Source: Actinomadura madurae (GTDB lineage: Bacteria > Actinomycetota > Actinomycetes > Streptosporangiales > Streptosporangiaceae). From it: 64,000 nucleotides of DNA. This document shows positions 20,805-29,582 of the stretch, piece after piece. The first letter of the stretch is position 1, and every line of letters starts with the position of its first letter. The stretch is from contig NZ_FOVH01000004.1 in NCBI RefSeq assembly GCF_900115095.1, positions 1 to 64,000 on the forward strand. Direction: 5' to 3'. The notes under the pieces were generated by a model that saw only the letters and a program-made list of their open reading frames with translations, made no database searches and was not told where the DNA came from. The position numbers and the translations under genes are program-made.

Positions 20805-22016
20805 ATGAGCATCGACCGTCCTCGCATCTCCAAGCGCATCGCCGCGATCTCCGAGTCCGCCACGCTGGCCGTCGACGCCAAGGCCAAGGCGCTGAAGGCG
20901 GCGGGCCGCCCGGTCATCGGGTTCGGCGCGGGCGAGCCCGACTTCCCCACCCCGGACTACATCGTCGAGGCGGCGGTGACCGCGTGCAGGGTGCCGCGCT
21001 TCCACAAGTACACGCCGGCGGGCGGGCTGCCCGAGCTGCGCGCGGCCATCGCCGAGAAGACCGGGCGCGACTCCGGCCTCACTGTCGAGGCGTCGCAGGT
21101 GCTCGTGACCAACGGCGGCAAGCAGGCGGTGTACGAGGCGTTCGCGGCGCTGCTCGACCCGGGCGACGAGGTGCTCGTCCCGACGCCCTACTGGACGACC
21201 TACCCCGAGTCGATCAAGCTGGGCGGCGGCGTGCCCGTGGACGTCGTCGCCGACGAGACCACCGGCTACAAGGTGAGCGTCGAGCAGCTGGAGGCGGCCC
21301 GCACCGACCGGACGAAGGTGCTGCTGTTCGTCTCGCCGTCCAACCCGACCGGCGCCGTCTACACGCGGGACGAGATCGAGGCCGTCGGGCGCTGGGCCGC
21401 CGAGCACGGCCTCTGGGTCGTCACCGACGAGATCTACGAGCACCTCGTGTACGGGGACGCCGAGTTCCACTCGATGCCCGTGCTGGTGCCGGAGCTGGCC
21501 GACCGCACGCTCGTCCTGAACGGCGTGGCCAAGACCTACGCGATGACCGGCTGGCGGGTCGGCTGGATGATCGGCCCGGCGGACGTGGTGAAGGCCGCGC
21601 AGAACCTCCAGTCGCACGCGACGTCCAACGTGGCGAACGTGTCCCAGGCCGCCGCGCTCGCCGCCGTGACCGGCGACCTGTCGGCCGTGGCGGAGATGCG
21701 CAAGGCGTTCGACCGGCGCCGCCAGACGATGGTGAGGATGCTGAACGAGATCCCCGGCATCGTGTGCCCCGAGCCGGAGGGCGCGTTCTACGCGTACCCG
21801 TCGGTCAAGGCGCTGCTGGGCAAGGAGCTGCGCGGCAGGCGCCCGGAGACGTCGGTGGAGCTGGCGTCGCTGATCCTGGAGGAGGCCGAGGTCGCGCTGG
21901 TGCCGGGCGAGGCGTTCGGCACGCCGGGCTACTTCCGCCTCTCCTACGCGCTCGGCGACGACGACCTCGTCGAGGGCGTCTCGCGCGTCGCGAAGCTGCT
22001 CTCCGAGGCGAGCTGA
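20805..22016 (+). CDS. aspC: Class I aminotransferase, aspartate aminotransferase type
   Basis: A PLP enzyme that moves amino groups between amino acids and 2-oxo acids, most likely aspartate/2-oxoglutarate. The 403 aa show the fold-type I aminotransferase motifs: GEPDFPTP near the N-terminus, [11 protein letters not shown] with its substrate Asn, the DEIYEHLVY Asp/Tyr pair, the PLP Lys in [16 protein letters not shown] and the C-terminal FRLSYAL Arg. I chose ATG 20805, preceded by GGGGAC; a longer frame to 20682 has no ribosome-binding site. The place divergent to secE is conserved in actinomycetes. Confidence 0.92.
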   Translation: MSIDRPRISKRIAAISESATLAVDAKAKALKAAGRPVIGFGAGEPDFPTPDYIVEAAVTACRVPRFHKYTPAGGLPELRAAIAEKTGRDSGLTVEASQVLVTNGGKQAVYEAFAALLDPGDEVLVPTPYWTTYPESIKLGGGVPVDVVADETTGYKVSVEQLEAARTDRTKVLLFVSPSNPTGAVYTRDEIEAVGRWAAEHGLWVVTDEIYEHLVYGDAEFHSMPVLVPELADRTLVLNGVAKTYAMTGWRVGWMIGPADVVKAAQNLQSHATSNVANVSQAAALAAVTGDLSAVAEMRKAFDRRRQTMVRMLNEIPGIVCPEPEGAFYAYPSVKALLGKELRGRRPETSVELASLILEEAEVALVPGEAFGTPGYFRLSYALGDDDLVEGVSRVAKLLSEAS

Positions 22017-22042
22017 TCCGCTGACCGTCCCTGAACGTACGG

Positions 22043-22078
22043 ACCGGCCCCGGGCGCACACCGCCCGGGGCCGGTTTC
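22043..22078 (+). terminator. Terminator after aspC
   Basis: A 14-bp stem (22043-22056 with 22062-22075) with a short loop and TTT follows the aspC stop by about 27 nt. It may also serve the convergent minus-strand gene. Confidence 0.75.
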
Positions 22079-22176
22079 CGATGGGACGGGTCCGCCGGGT
22101 CCCGTCCCGGGATGCCCGGCGGGACGTCCCGCGCACGGCCCCTCTCCGCCGCGCGACGTCCCGCCGGGGCGGGGTC

Positions 22177-22923
22177 TCAGGGGCGCACCCCCTCGGCGAT
22201 GCGCATCAGCTGGTCCCGGGCGGTGCCGGCCGCGGTGACGGTGACGCCGACGCCGGGCCGCGCCAGCCAGGAGACCTGGCGCGCCGAGCCGGGCCGGTCG
22301 CCGATCAGCGCCGGCGTCCCGCGGACGGACGTGCGCCCGGGGACGCCCGCCGACTTCATCAGGTCCTGCGGGCCGGTGAGCCCGCCGCCCTTCACCAGGG
22401 CGATCTCCACCCACCCGGATCCGCCGCGCCATCCGCAGGTGGTGGTCTTGCGCCCGGCGTTCCCGCTCACCTCGCACGGCCCGGTGGAGGCCAGGCCGTC
22501 CGGCAGGTAGGTGATCCAGGACGGCAGCCCGCCGACGGCGCCGCCGAGTCCGGGCTTGTGCGGCGCCCCGCCGGACGACTCCCGCGCCTCCGGCTTCGGC
22601 GAGGAGTCCGTCCCGGGCCTCCCCTTGGATGACGGGGACGCGGGGAGGCCCGGGGCGGAGGGTCGTTCCGGCAGCCGGAGGGCCGAGACGGTGTCCGTCG
22701 GACGGGCCGTCTCCGAACTCCCGGCCGGTGTGGCCCGGAACGACTGATAGGTGGGTACGAGGGCGAGCGCCGCGACCGAGGCGGCCGCGACTCCCGCGGC
22801 CGCGTGGACGCGGGCCCTGCGGCGCCGGTGGCGCCGTTTGACGTCGGTGACGAGCGACGGCGACGCGGACGTCTCGGCCACCTGCTCGGCCATGGCCTTC
22901 CGCAGTTCACTCTCCAGATCCAT
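22177..22923 (-). CDS. Putative anti-sigma membrane protein paired with the SigE-family factor
   Basis: The 248-aa protein starts 3 nt after the sigma factor stop. It has a short cytoplasmic N-terminus (about 1-38, basic KRRHRRRRARVH), one transmembrane helix (about 40-57), a Pro/Ser-rich linker and an extracytoplasmic domain with Cys 148 and Cys 161. This topology and the tight coupling suggest it controls the sigma factor, but no ZAS-type HxxxCxxC motif is visible, so the mechanism would be different. It could also simply be a target gene. Confidence 0.6.
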   Translation of the reverse strand: MDLESELRKAMAEQVAETSASPSLVTDVKRRHRRRRARVHAAAGVAAASVAALALVPTYQSFRATPAGSSETARPTDTVSALRLPERPSAPGLPASPSSKGRPGTDSSPKPEARESSGGAPHKPGLGGAVGGLPSWITYLPDGLASTGPCEVSGNAGRKTTTCGWRGGSGWVEIALVKGGGLTGPQDLMKSAGVPGRTSVRGTPALIGDRPGSARQVSWLARPGVGVTVTAAGTARDQLMRIAEGVRP

Positions 22924-22926
22924 CGC

Positions 22927-23436
22927 TCAGCTCCCCAGTGGCGCCAGGTTCTTGTCGAGGCGCTCCCGGAGCCTGGCGAGCCCCCGGGATGCCTGGCTCT
23001 TGACCGTTCCGACCGAACAGCCGAGAGCCTGTGCCGTCTCCGCCTCGGAGAGGTCCTCCCAGAACCGGAGCACCAGCACGGCCCGCTGCCTGGGGCCGAG
23101 CTTGCGCAGCTCGTCCATGAGGGTCCCTCTCAGTTCGACGGCGTGGTTCGGGGACGCGGCCGGCGTCTCCGGCAGCCGCGCCATGTGGATCTCCCGGAGC
23201 ACCTTCCACCGCCGGGACCGGCTGATCACCAGGTTGACCAGGATCCGGCGGACGTACGGCTCGGGATCGCTGCCGGCCTCCAGCCGCCCCCAGTGGCGGT
23301 AGGCCTTCTCCAGCGCGGTCTGCAGGATGTCCTCGGCGTCCTGCCGGGCCCCGCACATCAGCGCCGCGACGCGCAGCAGGGCATCGCCGCGTGCCGCCAC
23401 GAACTCCACGAACGACTCGTCGTCTCGACGCCCCAC
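22927..23436 (-). CDS. SigE-family ECF RNA polymerase sigma factor
   Basis: The 169-aa protein has region 2 (about 8-75, FVAARGDALLRVAALMCG, QDAEDILQTALEKAYRHW) and region 4 (about 110-160, LGPRQRAVLVLRFWEDLSEAETAQ, SVGTVKSQASRGLARLR). The FxxFVxAR...L...A..LxGD/GxxxAEDLxQ pattern is the SigE family of actinomycete ECF factors. The start is GTG 23434-23436. It is co-transcribed with the putative anti-sigma gene downstream. Confidence 0.88.
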   Translation of the reverse strand: MGRRDDESFVEFVAARGDALLRVAALMCGARQDAEDILQTALEKAYRHWGRLEAGSDPEPYVRRILVNLVISRSRRWKVLREIHMARLPETPAASPNHAVELRGTLMDELRKLGPRQRAVLVLRFWEDLSEAETAQALGCSVGTVKSQASRGLARLRERLDKNLAPLGS

Positions 23437-23528
23437 TGTGCTCCGTCCCGGCTAGAGCGCTTCCAGCAGATCGGTGTGCCGAGAGCGGACGGCCCCCGCG
23501 CCGGAGCCGTCCGCCCGCGCCTTCTCCC

Positions 23529-24476
23529 TTACCGCGCCTGGCGCAGCGCGGTGGCCACGTCCTTCAGCCCGTTGCCGGCCAGGACGGGGGATCCGTTGAC
23601 GAACAGCGAGTAGCCGGCCGGGTCGAACAGCAGCACGCCGCCGCCGTTCGGGCTCTGCCAGCCGGCCACCCCGGCGACGCTGACCGGGGTACCGCCCTCG
23701 GGCAGGTTCAGCGCCTGCCGCAGCTGATTCTGCGTCATGCCGGACGGGGTCTTCAGGGTTTCGACGGAGAGCCACTGGCCGGCCTTGCCCTGCCACTTCT
23801 GGGTGACGGCGCAGACCTGCTGCTTGCGCAGCTCGGCGGAACCCGGGACGGACGACACGTACCGCAGGCCCTTCGGCAGCATGACGGCCTTCTCGGCGGC
23901 GCCGCCGACCTTCACCGCGGGCTTCAGCGTGCTGCAGTCGAGCTTCGGCACGGCGGGCACGGCGGGCTGGGCCGGGACGCGCGCGTCCGGCTTGGTCGCC
24001 GGGGCGCCGGGCAGGTCGCCGGTGGACGGCACGCAGGTGGGCAGGTCCGCCGGGACGCCGGGCTTGGCGGGCACGCCGGGCTTGGCCGGGAGGTTCTTGC
24101 CGTCCGGCGCCTTCACGCCGGGGACCTCGGTGTTCGGGGCGCCGGCCTGCGGGAGCCCCGCGGCGGGGACCTTCGCGTCGGGCAGCTGCCCCTGCGGCAG
24201 CTTCCCGGTGGCCGGGTTCTGCTTGAGGTGCTGCTCGACCTTCTTCTTGGCGCCGGCGTCGGGGACCTTGGGCGTGCCGGGCTTCGCCGGGAGGCAGGTC
24301 GGGACGGTCTTCGGCGCGGCCTCTTGGACCTGGCGGGTGGCGGCGGGGGCCTTGGCGCCCTGCGACTGGAGGCCGGCGTCGTGGTGGGAGCCGGTCATCG
24401 CCCACGTCGCGCCGCCGCCGACGGCCACGGTCCCGATGGCGGACGCCGCGATCAAGGCGGCCTTCAGCGTGATCAT
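23529..24476 (-). CDS. Exported Pro/Ala-rich protein of unknown function
   Basis: The 315-aa product starts MITLKAALIAASAIGTVAVGGG, a signal or anchor segment, then has a long Pro/Lys/Gly-rich region (about 35-185) with repeats such as KPGVPAKPGVPA and several spaced Cys. A C-terminal domain follows (about 190-315; RKQQVCAVTQKWQGKAGQWLS). I chose ATG 24474-24476 behind GAAGGGA. It lies 93 nt upstream of the convergent-oriented sigma cassette on the same strand order and could be a regulon member. I do not recognise the family. Confidence 0.65.
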   Translation of the reverse strand: MITLKAALIAASAIGTVAVGGGATWAMTGSHHDAGLQSQGAKAPAATRQVQEAAPKTVPTCLPAKPGTPKVPDAGAKKKVEQHLKQNPATGKLPQGQLPDAKVPAAGLPQAGAPNTEVPGVKAPDGKNLPAKPGVPAKPGVPADLPTCVPSTGDLPGAPATKPDARVPAQPAVPAVPKLDCSTLKPAVKVGGAAEKAVMLPKGLRYVSSVPGSAELRKQQVCAVTQKWQGKAGQWLSVETLKTPSGMTQNQLRQALNLPEGGTPVSVAGVAGWQSPNGGGVLLFDPAGYSLFVNGSPVLAGNGLKDVATALRQAR

Positions 24477-24739
24477 GGTGTATCCCTTCTGCCCTACTTC
24501 TCTGCGGGGGTGCCTGTCTCTCTCTGGCGCCCCTCGTATACGCACGGTCGCCGGAAGGGGTTGCACGGGATTCCAAAGTTTTTTCGGAGATGCCCATGGG
24601 CGGGATGGCCATCGCGTGTCATGCGAGGTAGTCCGGTGTGGTGATCCTGCCGGGACGGGGTTTGGAGCGGACGCGGATCCGGCAACATTGGCTCATGGAG
24701 GCCCGTACCCTTGCACCCCGTCCGGCGGAGGCGCACCCC

Positions 24740-25822
24740 ATGCCGGACCGTTCCATGCCGGACTCTTCCCTGGCGGACCGCGCCGAGCCCGCCCCCGCGC
24801 GCGGCCCCGCCCGCCCGGACGTGGCCCTGCTGCCCAAGGCGCACCTGCACCTGCACTTCACCGGCTCGATGCGGCACTCCACGCTCGTGGAGCTCGCCGG
24901 GCTGCACGGCGTCCATCTGCCGGACGCCCTCGTCGAGGACTGGCCGCCCCGGCTGCACGCGACCGACGAGCGCGGCTGGTTCCGGTTCCAGCGCCTCTAC
25001 GACATCGCGCGGTCGGTGCTCCAGACGCCGGACGACCTGCGCCGCCTGCTGCGCGAGACCGCCGAGGACGAGGCCGCCGAGGGGTCCGGCTGGCTGGAGA
25101 TCCAGGTCGACCCGAGCGGGTACGCGGCGAGGTTCGGGGGGCTGACGCCGACCGTGGAGCTGGTGCTGGACGCGGCGCGGGAGGCCTCGGAGGCGACCGG
25201 GGTCGGCATCGGCGTTGTGATCGCGGCCAACCGCACGCGGCATCCGCTGGACGCCAAGACCCTCGCGCGCCTCGCCGTCCAGTACGCGGGGAAGGGCGTC
25301 GTCGGGTTCGGGCTGTCCAACGACGAGCGGCGGGGGCGGGCGTACGACTTCGAGGGGGCGTTCCGGATCGCCAAGCGCGGCGGGCTCCTGTCGGATCCGC
25401 ACGGCGGCGAGCTGCTGGGCCCGGCGAGCGTCCGGGAGTGCCTGGAGACGCTGGACGCCGACCGGATCGGGCACGGCGTCCGCGCGGTCGAGGACCCGCG
25501 GCTGCTGGAGCGGATCGTGGAGCGGGGCGTGACGCTGGAGGTGTGCCCGGCGTCGAACGTGGGGCTCGGGGTGGTGGCGACGGCGTCGGACGTCCCGGTG
25601 CGGCGGCTGTTCGAGGCGGGCGCGTCGATCGCGCTGGGCGCCGACGACCCGCTGCTGTTCGGCTCGCGGCTGGCGCGCCAGTACGACCTGGCCCGCACCG
25701 AGCACGGGTTCTCCGACGCCGAACTGGCGGAGCTGGCCCGGCAGTCGATCCGCGCCTCGGCCGCGCCCTCCGACCTGCGGGGGCGGCTGCTGGCGGGGGT
25801 CGACGCCTGGCTGAAGGGATAG
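24740..25822 (+). CDS. add: Adenosine deaminase family hydrolase
   Basis: The 360-aa protein belongs to the metal-dependent amidohydrolases that deaminate adenosine or related nucleosides. It has the metal ligands HLHLHFTGS, a HGGE motif with the catalytic Glu, DRIGHGVR, EVCPASN and ADDP near the C-terminus, so all catalytic positions are kept. The SNDERRG loop differs from classical GxDLxGDE, so the substrate may differ. I chose ATG 24740, with GGAGG 8 nt upstream; ATG 24695 and GTG 24638 lack a ribosome-binding site. Confidence 0.8.
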   Translation: MPDRSMPDSSLADRAEPAPARGPARPDVALLPKAHLHLHFTGSMRHSTLVELAGLHGVHLPDALVEDWPPRLHATDERGWFRFQRLYDIARSVLQTPDDLRRLLRETAEDEAAEGSGWLEIQVDPSGYAARFGGLTPTVELVLDAAREASEATGVGIGVVIAANRTRHPLDAKTLARLAVQYAGKGVVGFGLSNDERRGRAYDFEGAFRIAKRGGLLSDPHGGELLGPASVRECLETLDADRIGHGVRAVEDPRLLERIVERGVTLEVCPASNVGLGVVATASDVPVRRLFEAGASIALGADDPLLFGSRLARQYDLARTEHGFSDAELAELARQSIRASAAPSDLRGRLLAGVDAWLKG

Positions 25823-25838
25823 CCGGCGCGGGGACGGG

Positions 25839-26417
25839 TCAGCTCTGCGGCCGGTCGGCGAAGGACTCCACGCCGCGCAGCCCCTCCGCCCAGGCCGCCG
25901 CCGAGCCGGGCAGGTCGGGCCCGGACGGGACGCCGAACGCGGCCAGGACGTTGACCAGCAGCCCGTCCGAGATGAACCGGGCCACCTCCTCGGGGGGCTC
26001 GCCGGACAGGTCGCCGGCGAGCCGCCACAGCCGCGCCCAGCGGATCCGGCCGAGCCGGCGCACCTCGTCGTCCCGGACGGCGACCGCGTGGATCTTGACC
26101 TGGAGCCGCGGGAGCGCCGGGTCCTCGCGCGGCAGCCGGCGGTAGGCCGCGGCCATCGCGGCCATCGCGTCCGGGCCGCGCCGGCCGCGGGCGGCCTCCG
26201 CCAGCCGGTCCTCGATGTCGTCGAAGCAGCGTTCGGCGGCGGCGAGGAAAAGGGCGTGCTTGGACGGGAAGAGCCGGAACATGTAGGGCTGCGACACGCC
26301 GATCCGCCGGGCGATCGTCCAGGTGGAGGTGCCGTCGTAGCCGCCGTGGGCGAACTCGGCCATCGCGGCCCGGACCGCGAGCTCGCGGCGTTCACCGGCG
26401 CTCATCCTCGGGCTCAT
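25839..26417 (-). CDS. TetR family transcriptional regulator
   Basis: The 192-aa protein has the TetR helix-turn-helix at about 10-55 (AMAEFAHGGYDGTSTWTIARRIGVSQPYMFRLFPSKHALF) and a divergent ligand domain. The ATG overlaps the stop of the upstream GntR gene (ATGA), so both regulators are translated from one mRNA. The tail of the gene meets the convergent add gene with 16 nt between them. The effector and targets are unknown. Confidence 0.88.
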   Translation of the reverse strand: MSPRMSAGERRELAVRAAMAEFAHGGYDGTSTWTIARRIGVSQPYMFRLFPSKHALFLAAAERCFDDIEDRLAEAARGRRGPDAMAAMAAAYRRLPREDPALPRLQVKIHAVAVRDDEVRRLGRIRWARLWRLAGDLSGEPPEEVARFISDGLLVNVLAAFGVPSGPDLPGSAAAWAEGLRGVESFADRPQS

Positions 26418-27133
26418 GGCTTCACGTTAGTGCTCTCCTCCCTCCACATGCCGCGGCGTTCGAGGTGGGCGACGAGCAGGTCCCCGGCCCGGACGATGTG
26501 GGCGCGCATCTCCCGCGCCGCCGCCCGCGGGTCGCCGTCCCGCAGCGCCGCCAGGATCAGCGCGTGGTCGCGGACGGCGAGGCCCGGCCAGCCGGCGAGG
26601 CGCCCGTAGAGCCCGCGCGGGACGTACCGGGCCGCCGTCCCGAGCGACCAGGCGAGCTTGGGCGATCCGGCGGCGAGGTTGATCTCCCGGTGGAAGCGGT
26701 GGTTGCCGTCCTCCATCAGGTCGGGCCGGTGCACGGCCATGGCGTGTTCCAGCCCGAGCTGGAGGCCGTCCAGCTCCCGCAGGGCGGCCGGGCCGATCCG
26801 CGGCACGGCCCGCGCGGCCAGCTCGGCGGCGATGCCGGCCTGCACCCAGAACAGGTCCTGGACATCCCGTTTCGACAGCGGCGCGACGACGAACCCGCGG
26901 CGCGGCTCCAGGACCACGAACCCCTCGCTGCGCAGCGACTTCAGGGCCTCCCGGACGGGCGTGACGCTGATGCCGAACTCCAGGGCGAGGCGTTCGAGCC
27001 GCAGGTAGTCGCCGGGGCGGACCCGGCCGTCCATGATCAGTTCGCGGATGCGGGCGGCGGCCTCGTCGCTCAGCTGGAGCCGCGTGCCGAGCACCCGCCG
27101 GGGCGGCGGGGGGAGGGGGGCGGGTAGGGCCAC
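26414..27133 (-). CDS. GntR family regulator with FCD ligand domain
   Basis: The 239-aa protein has a GntR winged helix (about 20-85: IRELIMDGRVRPGDYLRLERLALEFGISVTPVREALKSL) and an FCD all-helical effector domain (about 100-225) with the His/Asp positions HRFHREI and DHALILAAL that bind metal and carboxylic acids in FadR/VanR types. I chose GTG 27131-27133, preceded by GGGAG; longer frames extend into unrelated sequence. It overlaps the TetR gene downstream. Confidence 0.85.
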   Translation of the reverse strand: MALPAPLPPPPRRVLGTRLQLSDEAAARIRELIMDGRVRPGDYLRLERLALEFGISVTPVREALKSLRSEGFVVLEPRRGFVVAPLSKRDVQDLFWVQAGIAAELAARAVPRIGPAALRELDGLQLGLEHAMAVHRPDLMEDGNHRFHREINLAAGSPKLAWSLGTAARYVPRGLYGRLAGWPGLAVRDHALILAALRDGDPRAAAREMRAHIVRAGDLLVAHLERRGMWREESTNVKP

Positions 27134-27210
27134 GGTCGTACTCCCGTCCGGGCCCTTGCGCGGCGAGCCCCGCGGCGGTCGAGGGCCCTGACTCCATGGT
27201 TCCCGCCCCG

Positions 27211-27792
27211 TCAGGCGGTGATGCCCTCGATCAGCAGGAGGACGCCGAAGACGGCGAACCCGGCCGCGGCGCCGTACTTGATGACCCGCTCGGGGAGCCT
27301 GCGGCCGAGGATCTGGCCGACGACGATGGCGAGCGCGTCGGCTGCGACCATCCCGACCGTCGAGCCGAGCCACACGCCGGTCAGCCCGAGGAGCCCGCCG
27401 TGGTCGGCGGCGAGGGTGACGGTGGCGAGCATCGTCTTGTCGCCCAGCTCGGCGAGGAGGAACGCCCCGCCGACGGCCAGTATCGCCGATCCCGTCGCGC
27501 GCCGGGCGCGGTCGCGCTCGTCGTCGTCGAGCTCGTCGCCGCGCAGCGTCCACAGCGCGAAGCCGAGGAAGGCGACGCCGGCGAGGACGGAGATCGGGCC
27601 GGTCGGGAGCGCGGCGCCGAGGGCCGCGCCGAGGGCGACGCTCGCCAGGTGGACGATCGCGGTCGCGGCGGTGATGCCGATCAGCACCGGGAGCGCGCGG
27701 AAGCGGGCGGCGAAGGTCATGGCCATGAGCTGGCTCTTGTCGCCCAGCTCCGCGACGAAGATCACGGCCAGGCTGATGAGGAAGGCGGACAC
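27211..27792 (-). CDS. TMEM165/GDT1 family (UPF0016) manganese exporter
   Basis: The 193-aa membrane protein has six helices and two copies of the diagnostic motif E-L-G-D-K-(S/T) (FVAELGDKSQLMAMTFAAR near 12-30 and LLAELGDKTMLATVTLAA near 110-128). The acidic residues of both repeats form the cation site. The family exports Mn2+ (or Ca2+) from the cytosol. I chose GTG 27790-27792 preceded by GAGAGGGAACC. The riboswitch upstream supports a role in Mn2+ homeostasis. Confidence 0.9.
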   Translation of the reverse strand: MSAFLISLAVIFVAELGDKSQLMAMTFAARFRALPVLIGITAATAIVHLASVALGAALGAALPTGPISVLAGVAFLGFALWTLRGDELDDDERDRARRATGSAILAVGGAFLLAELGDKTMLATVTLAADHGGLLGLTGVWLGSTVGMVAADALAIVVGQILGRRLPERVIKYGAAAGFAVFGVLLLIEGITA

Positions 27793-27847
27793 CGGTTCCC
27801 TCTCGCTCGGAGGCCGGGCGAGGGCGGGGGTTCGAGCACGCGCGACC

Positions 27848-27985
27848 TCGGCCCGGCACGACTGCCGGGCCGAAGGTCTCGTCCGCCGCGATCGGTGATC
27901 GGGCCCGCGTGACCGGGCGCCCATGGGGGCGCCAGTATGTCGATCACGCGATTGGGACTACTCCCCCTCGGCTCCGTCCACCCTA
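27848..27985 (-). promoter_or_regulatory. yybP-ykoY manganese riboswitch
   Basis: The minus-strand leader contains the two invariant loop blocks of this class, GGGGGAGTAGTCCC (27957-27970 region) and TCGACATACTGGCG (27930-27944 region). They are followed by GGACGAGACCTTCGGC (27868-27883), matching the conserved ACGAGACCTTYGCC-like closing segment. A 9-bp hairpin (27850-27871) after it could be the expression platform that hides or frees the ribosome-binding site. Mn2+ binding would raise expression of the exporter. Confidence 0.82.
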
Positions 27986-27990
27986 CCGGG

Positions 27991-29058
27991 TCACAGGGTC
28001 ACGCCGACGAGCACGGGCTCGTTGACGAGGGTGACGCCGAACGCGTCCCGGACGCCGTCGCGGACCTCGCGGGCCAGCGCGAGCAGGTCGGCGGTGCCGC
28101 CGTCGCCGGGGTTGGTGAGGGCGAGGGTGTGCTTGGTGGAGATCCGGGCGGGGCCGCGCGCGTGCCCCTTGGTGAAGCCGGCGCGGTCGATGAGCCAGGC
28201 GGCGGACGTCTTCACGCGGCCGCCGGCCTCCGGGTACCGCGGGAACGCCGCGTCCGGGCCGAGGCGGTCGGCGACGCGGCGTTCGAGCTCGGCGACCTGG
28301 CCGGGTCCGAGGATCGGGTTGGTGAAGAACGACCCCGCGCTGCGGGTGTCGGGGTCGGCCGCGTCCAGGACCATGCCCTTGCCGCGGCGCAGTTCGAGGA
28401 CGGCGTCGCGGGCCTCCTTCAGCGTGACCCGGTCGCCGGGCTCGACGCCGAGCTTGCGCGCGAGCTCGGCGTAGGCGATCGGCTGCGACTCCTCGGCCTG
28501 GCGCAGCGCGTAGGTCACGTCCAGGACGACGTACCGGTCGTCGCCCTTGAAGACGCTGTGCCGGTAGGTGAAGCGGCAGGCCTCGCGGTCGACCGCGACG
28601 CAGGCGCGCGCCCGCCGGTCGTACGCGCGGACCTCGACGATCGTCTCGCTGACGTCCTGCCCGTAGGCGCCGACGTTCTGGATGGGGGTGGCGCCGACGC
28701 GGCCGGGAATGCCGGACAGGCACTCGACGCCGGCGAGCCCGTCGGTGACGCAGCGGGCGACGAACGGGTCCCAGTCCTCGCCGGCCTGGACGCGGACGAG
28801 GATCGTGTCGCCGTCCGCGCCGACGCGTTCGGTGCCGCGGGTCCCGACGTGCACGACGGTGCCGGGGAACCCGGCGTCGGAGACCACGAGGTTGCTGCCG
28901 CCGCCGAGCACGAGGACGGGTTCGCCCTCGTCGTCGGCCGCGCGGATCGCGGCGACCACCTCCGCCTCGGTCGTCGCCTCGACGAAGCGCCGCGCGGGGC
29001 CGCCCAGCCGCAGCGTGGTGTATCCGGCCAGGTTCACGTCTTCGGCGAACACCGCCAC
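27991..29058 (-). CDS. murB: UDP-N-acetylmuramate dehydrogenase
   Basis: MurB reduces UDP-GlcNAc-enolpyruvate to UDP-MurNAc, the second committed step of peptidoglycan synthesis, using FAD and NADPH. The 355 aa show the FAD-binding motif LVLGGGSNLVVSD, SGIPGRVGATPIQNVGAYGQD, the active-site RHSVFKG Tyr/Arg segment and the late SAGSFFTNPI with the catalytic Ser and Glu-containing NEPVLVG end. GTG 29056-29058 follows GGAAGGACGAC. Confidence 0.93.
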   Translation of the reverse strand: MAVFAEDVNLAGYTTLRLGGPARRFVEATTEAEVVAAIRAADDEGEPVLVLGGGSNLVVSDAGFPGTVVHVGTRGTERVGADGDTILVRVQAGEDWDPFVARCVTDGLAGVECLSGIPGRVGATPIQNVGAYGQDVSETIVEVRAYDRRARACVAVDREACRFTYRHSVFKGDDRYVVLDVTYALRQAEESQPIAYAELARKLGVEPGDRVTLKEARDAVLELRRGKGMVLDAADPDTRSAGSFFTNPILGPGQVAELERRVADRLGPDAAFPRYPEAGGRVKTSAAWLIDRAGFTKGHARGPARISTKHTLALTNPGDGGTADLLALAREVRDGVRDAFGVTLVNEPVLVGVTL

Positions 29059-29156
29059 GTCGTCCTTCCCCTCCCGTGCGCGCCCCCGCCCGAGCCGGCC
29101 GCGCACCTCCCCGGTCCCGCACCGGCCGGGGACGCCCGGCCGGTGCGCCGCCGCGT

Positions 29157-29582
29157 TCAGGCGAGCTTGACGACCGCCTTCGCGCGGGTGAGGACCTTCT
29201 GGTCGTTCGACCGGGCGGTGAGGGCCACGACGACCGTGCCGTCGTCGCGCTTCTCCTCCACCTTGCCGCTGATCTCCAGGGTCGCGCCGCCCTCGTCCGG
29301 GACCACGACCGGAGAGGAGAACCGTACCCCGTAGTCCACCACGGCGCCGGGGTCGCCGGCCCAGTCGGTCACGAACCGGCCGCCCTGCGCCATCGTGTAC
29401 ATGCCGTGCGCGATGACGTCGGGCAGGCCGACGGCCTTGGCGACGGACTCGCGCCAGTGGATCGGGTTGAAGTCGCCGGACGCGCCCGCGTACATGACGA
29501 GGTTCGCGCGGTCGACGGCGTACGTCCGCGCGGGGATCTCGGCGCCGACCTCGACGTCGGCGTGCTTCACCTTGGCGGTCAT
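29157..29582 (-). CDS. hadB: MaoC-like hydroxyacyl dehydratase subunit HadB
   Basis: The 141-aa hot-dog protein has the catalytic hydratase-2 motif YAGASGDFNPIHW with Asp and His, and GLPDVIAHGMYTMAQ. In mycobacteria HadB is the catalytic subunit pairing with HadA or HadC to dehydrate 3-hydroxyacyl-ACP. The ATG overlaps the hadA stop by one base (TGATG). A longer frame into hadA was rejected. Confidence 0.88.
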   Translation of the reverse strand: MTAKVKHADVEVGAEIPARTYAVDRANLVMYAGASGDFNPIHWRESVAKAVGLPDVIAHGMYTMAQGGRFVTDWAGDPGAVVDYGVRFSSPVVVPDEGGATLEISGKVEEKRDDGTVVVALTARSNDQKVLTRAKAVVKLA

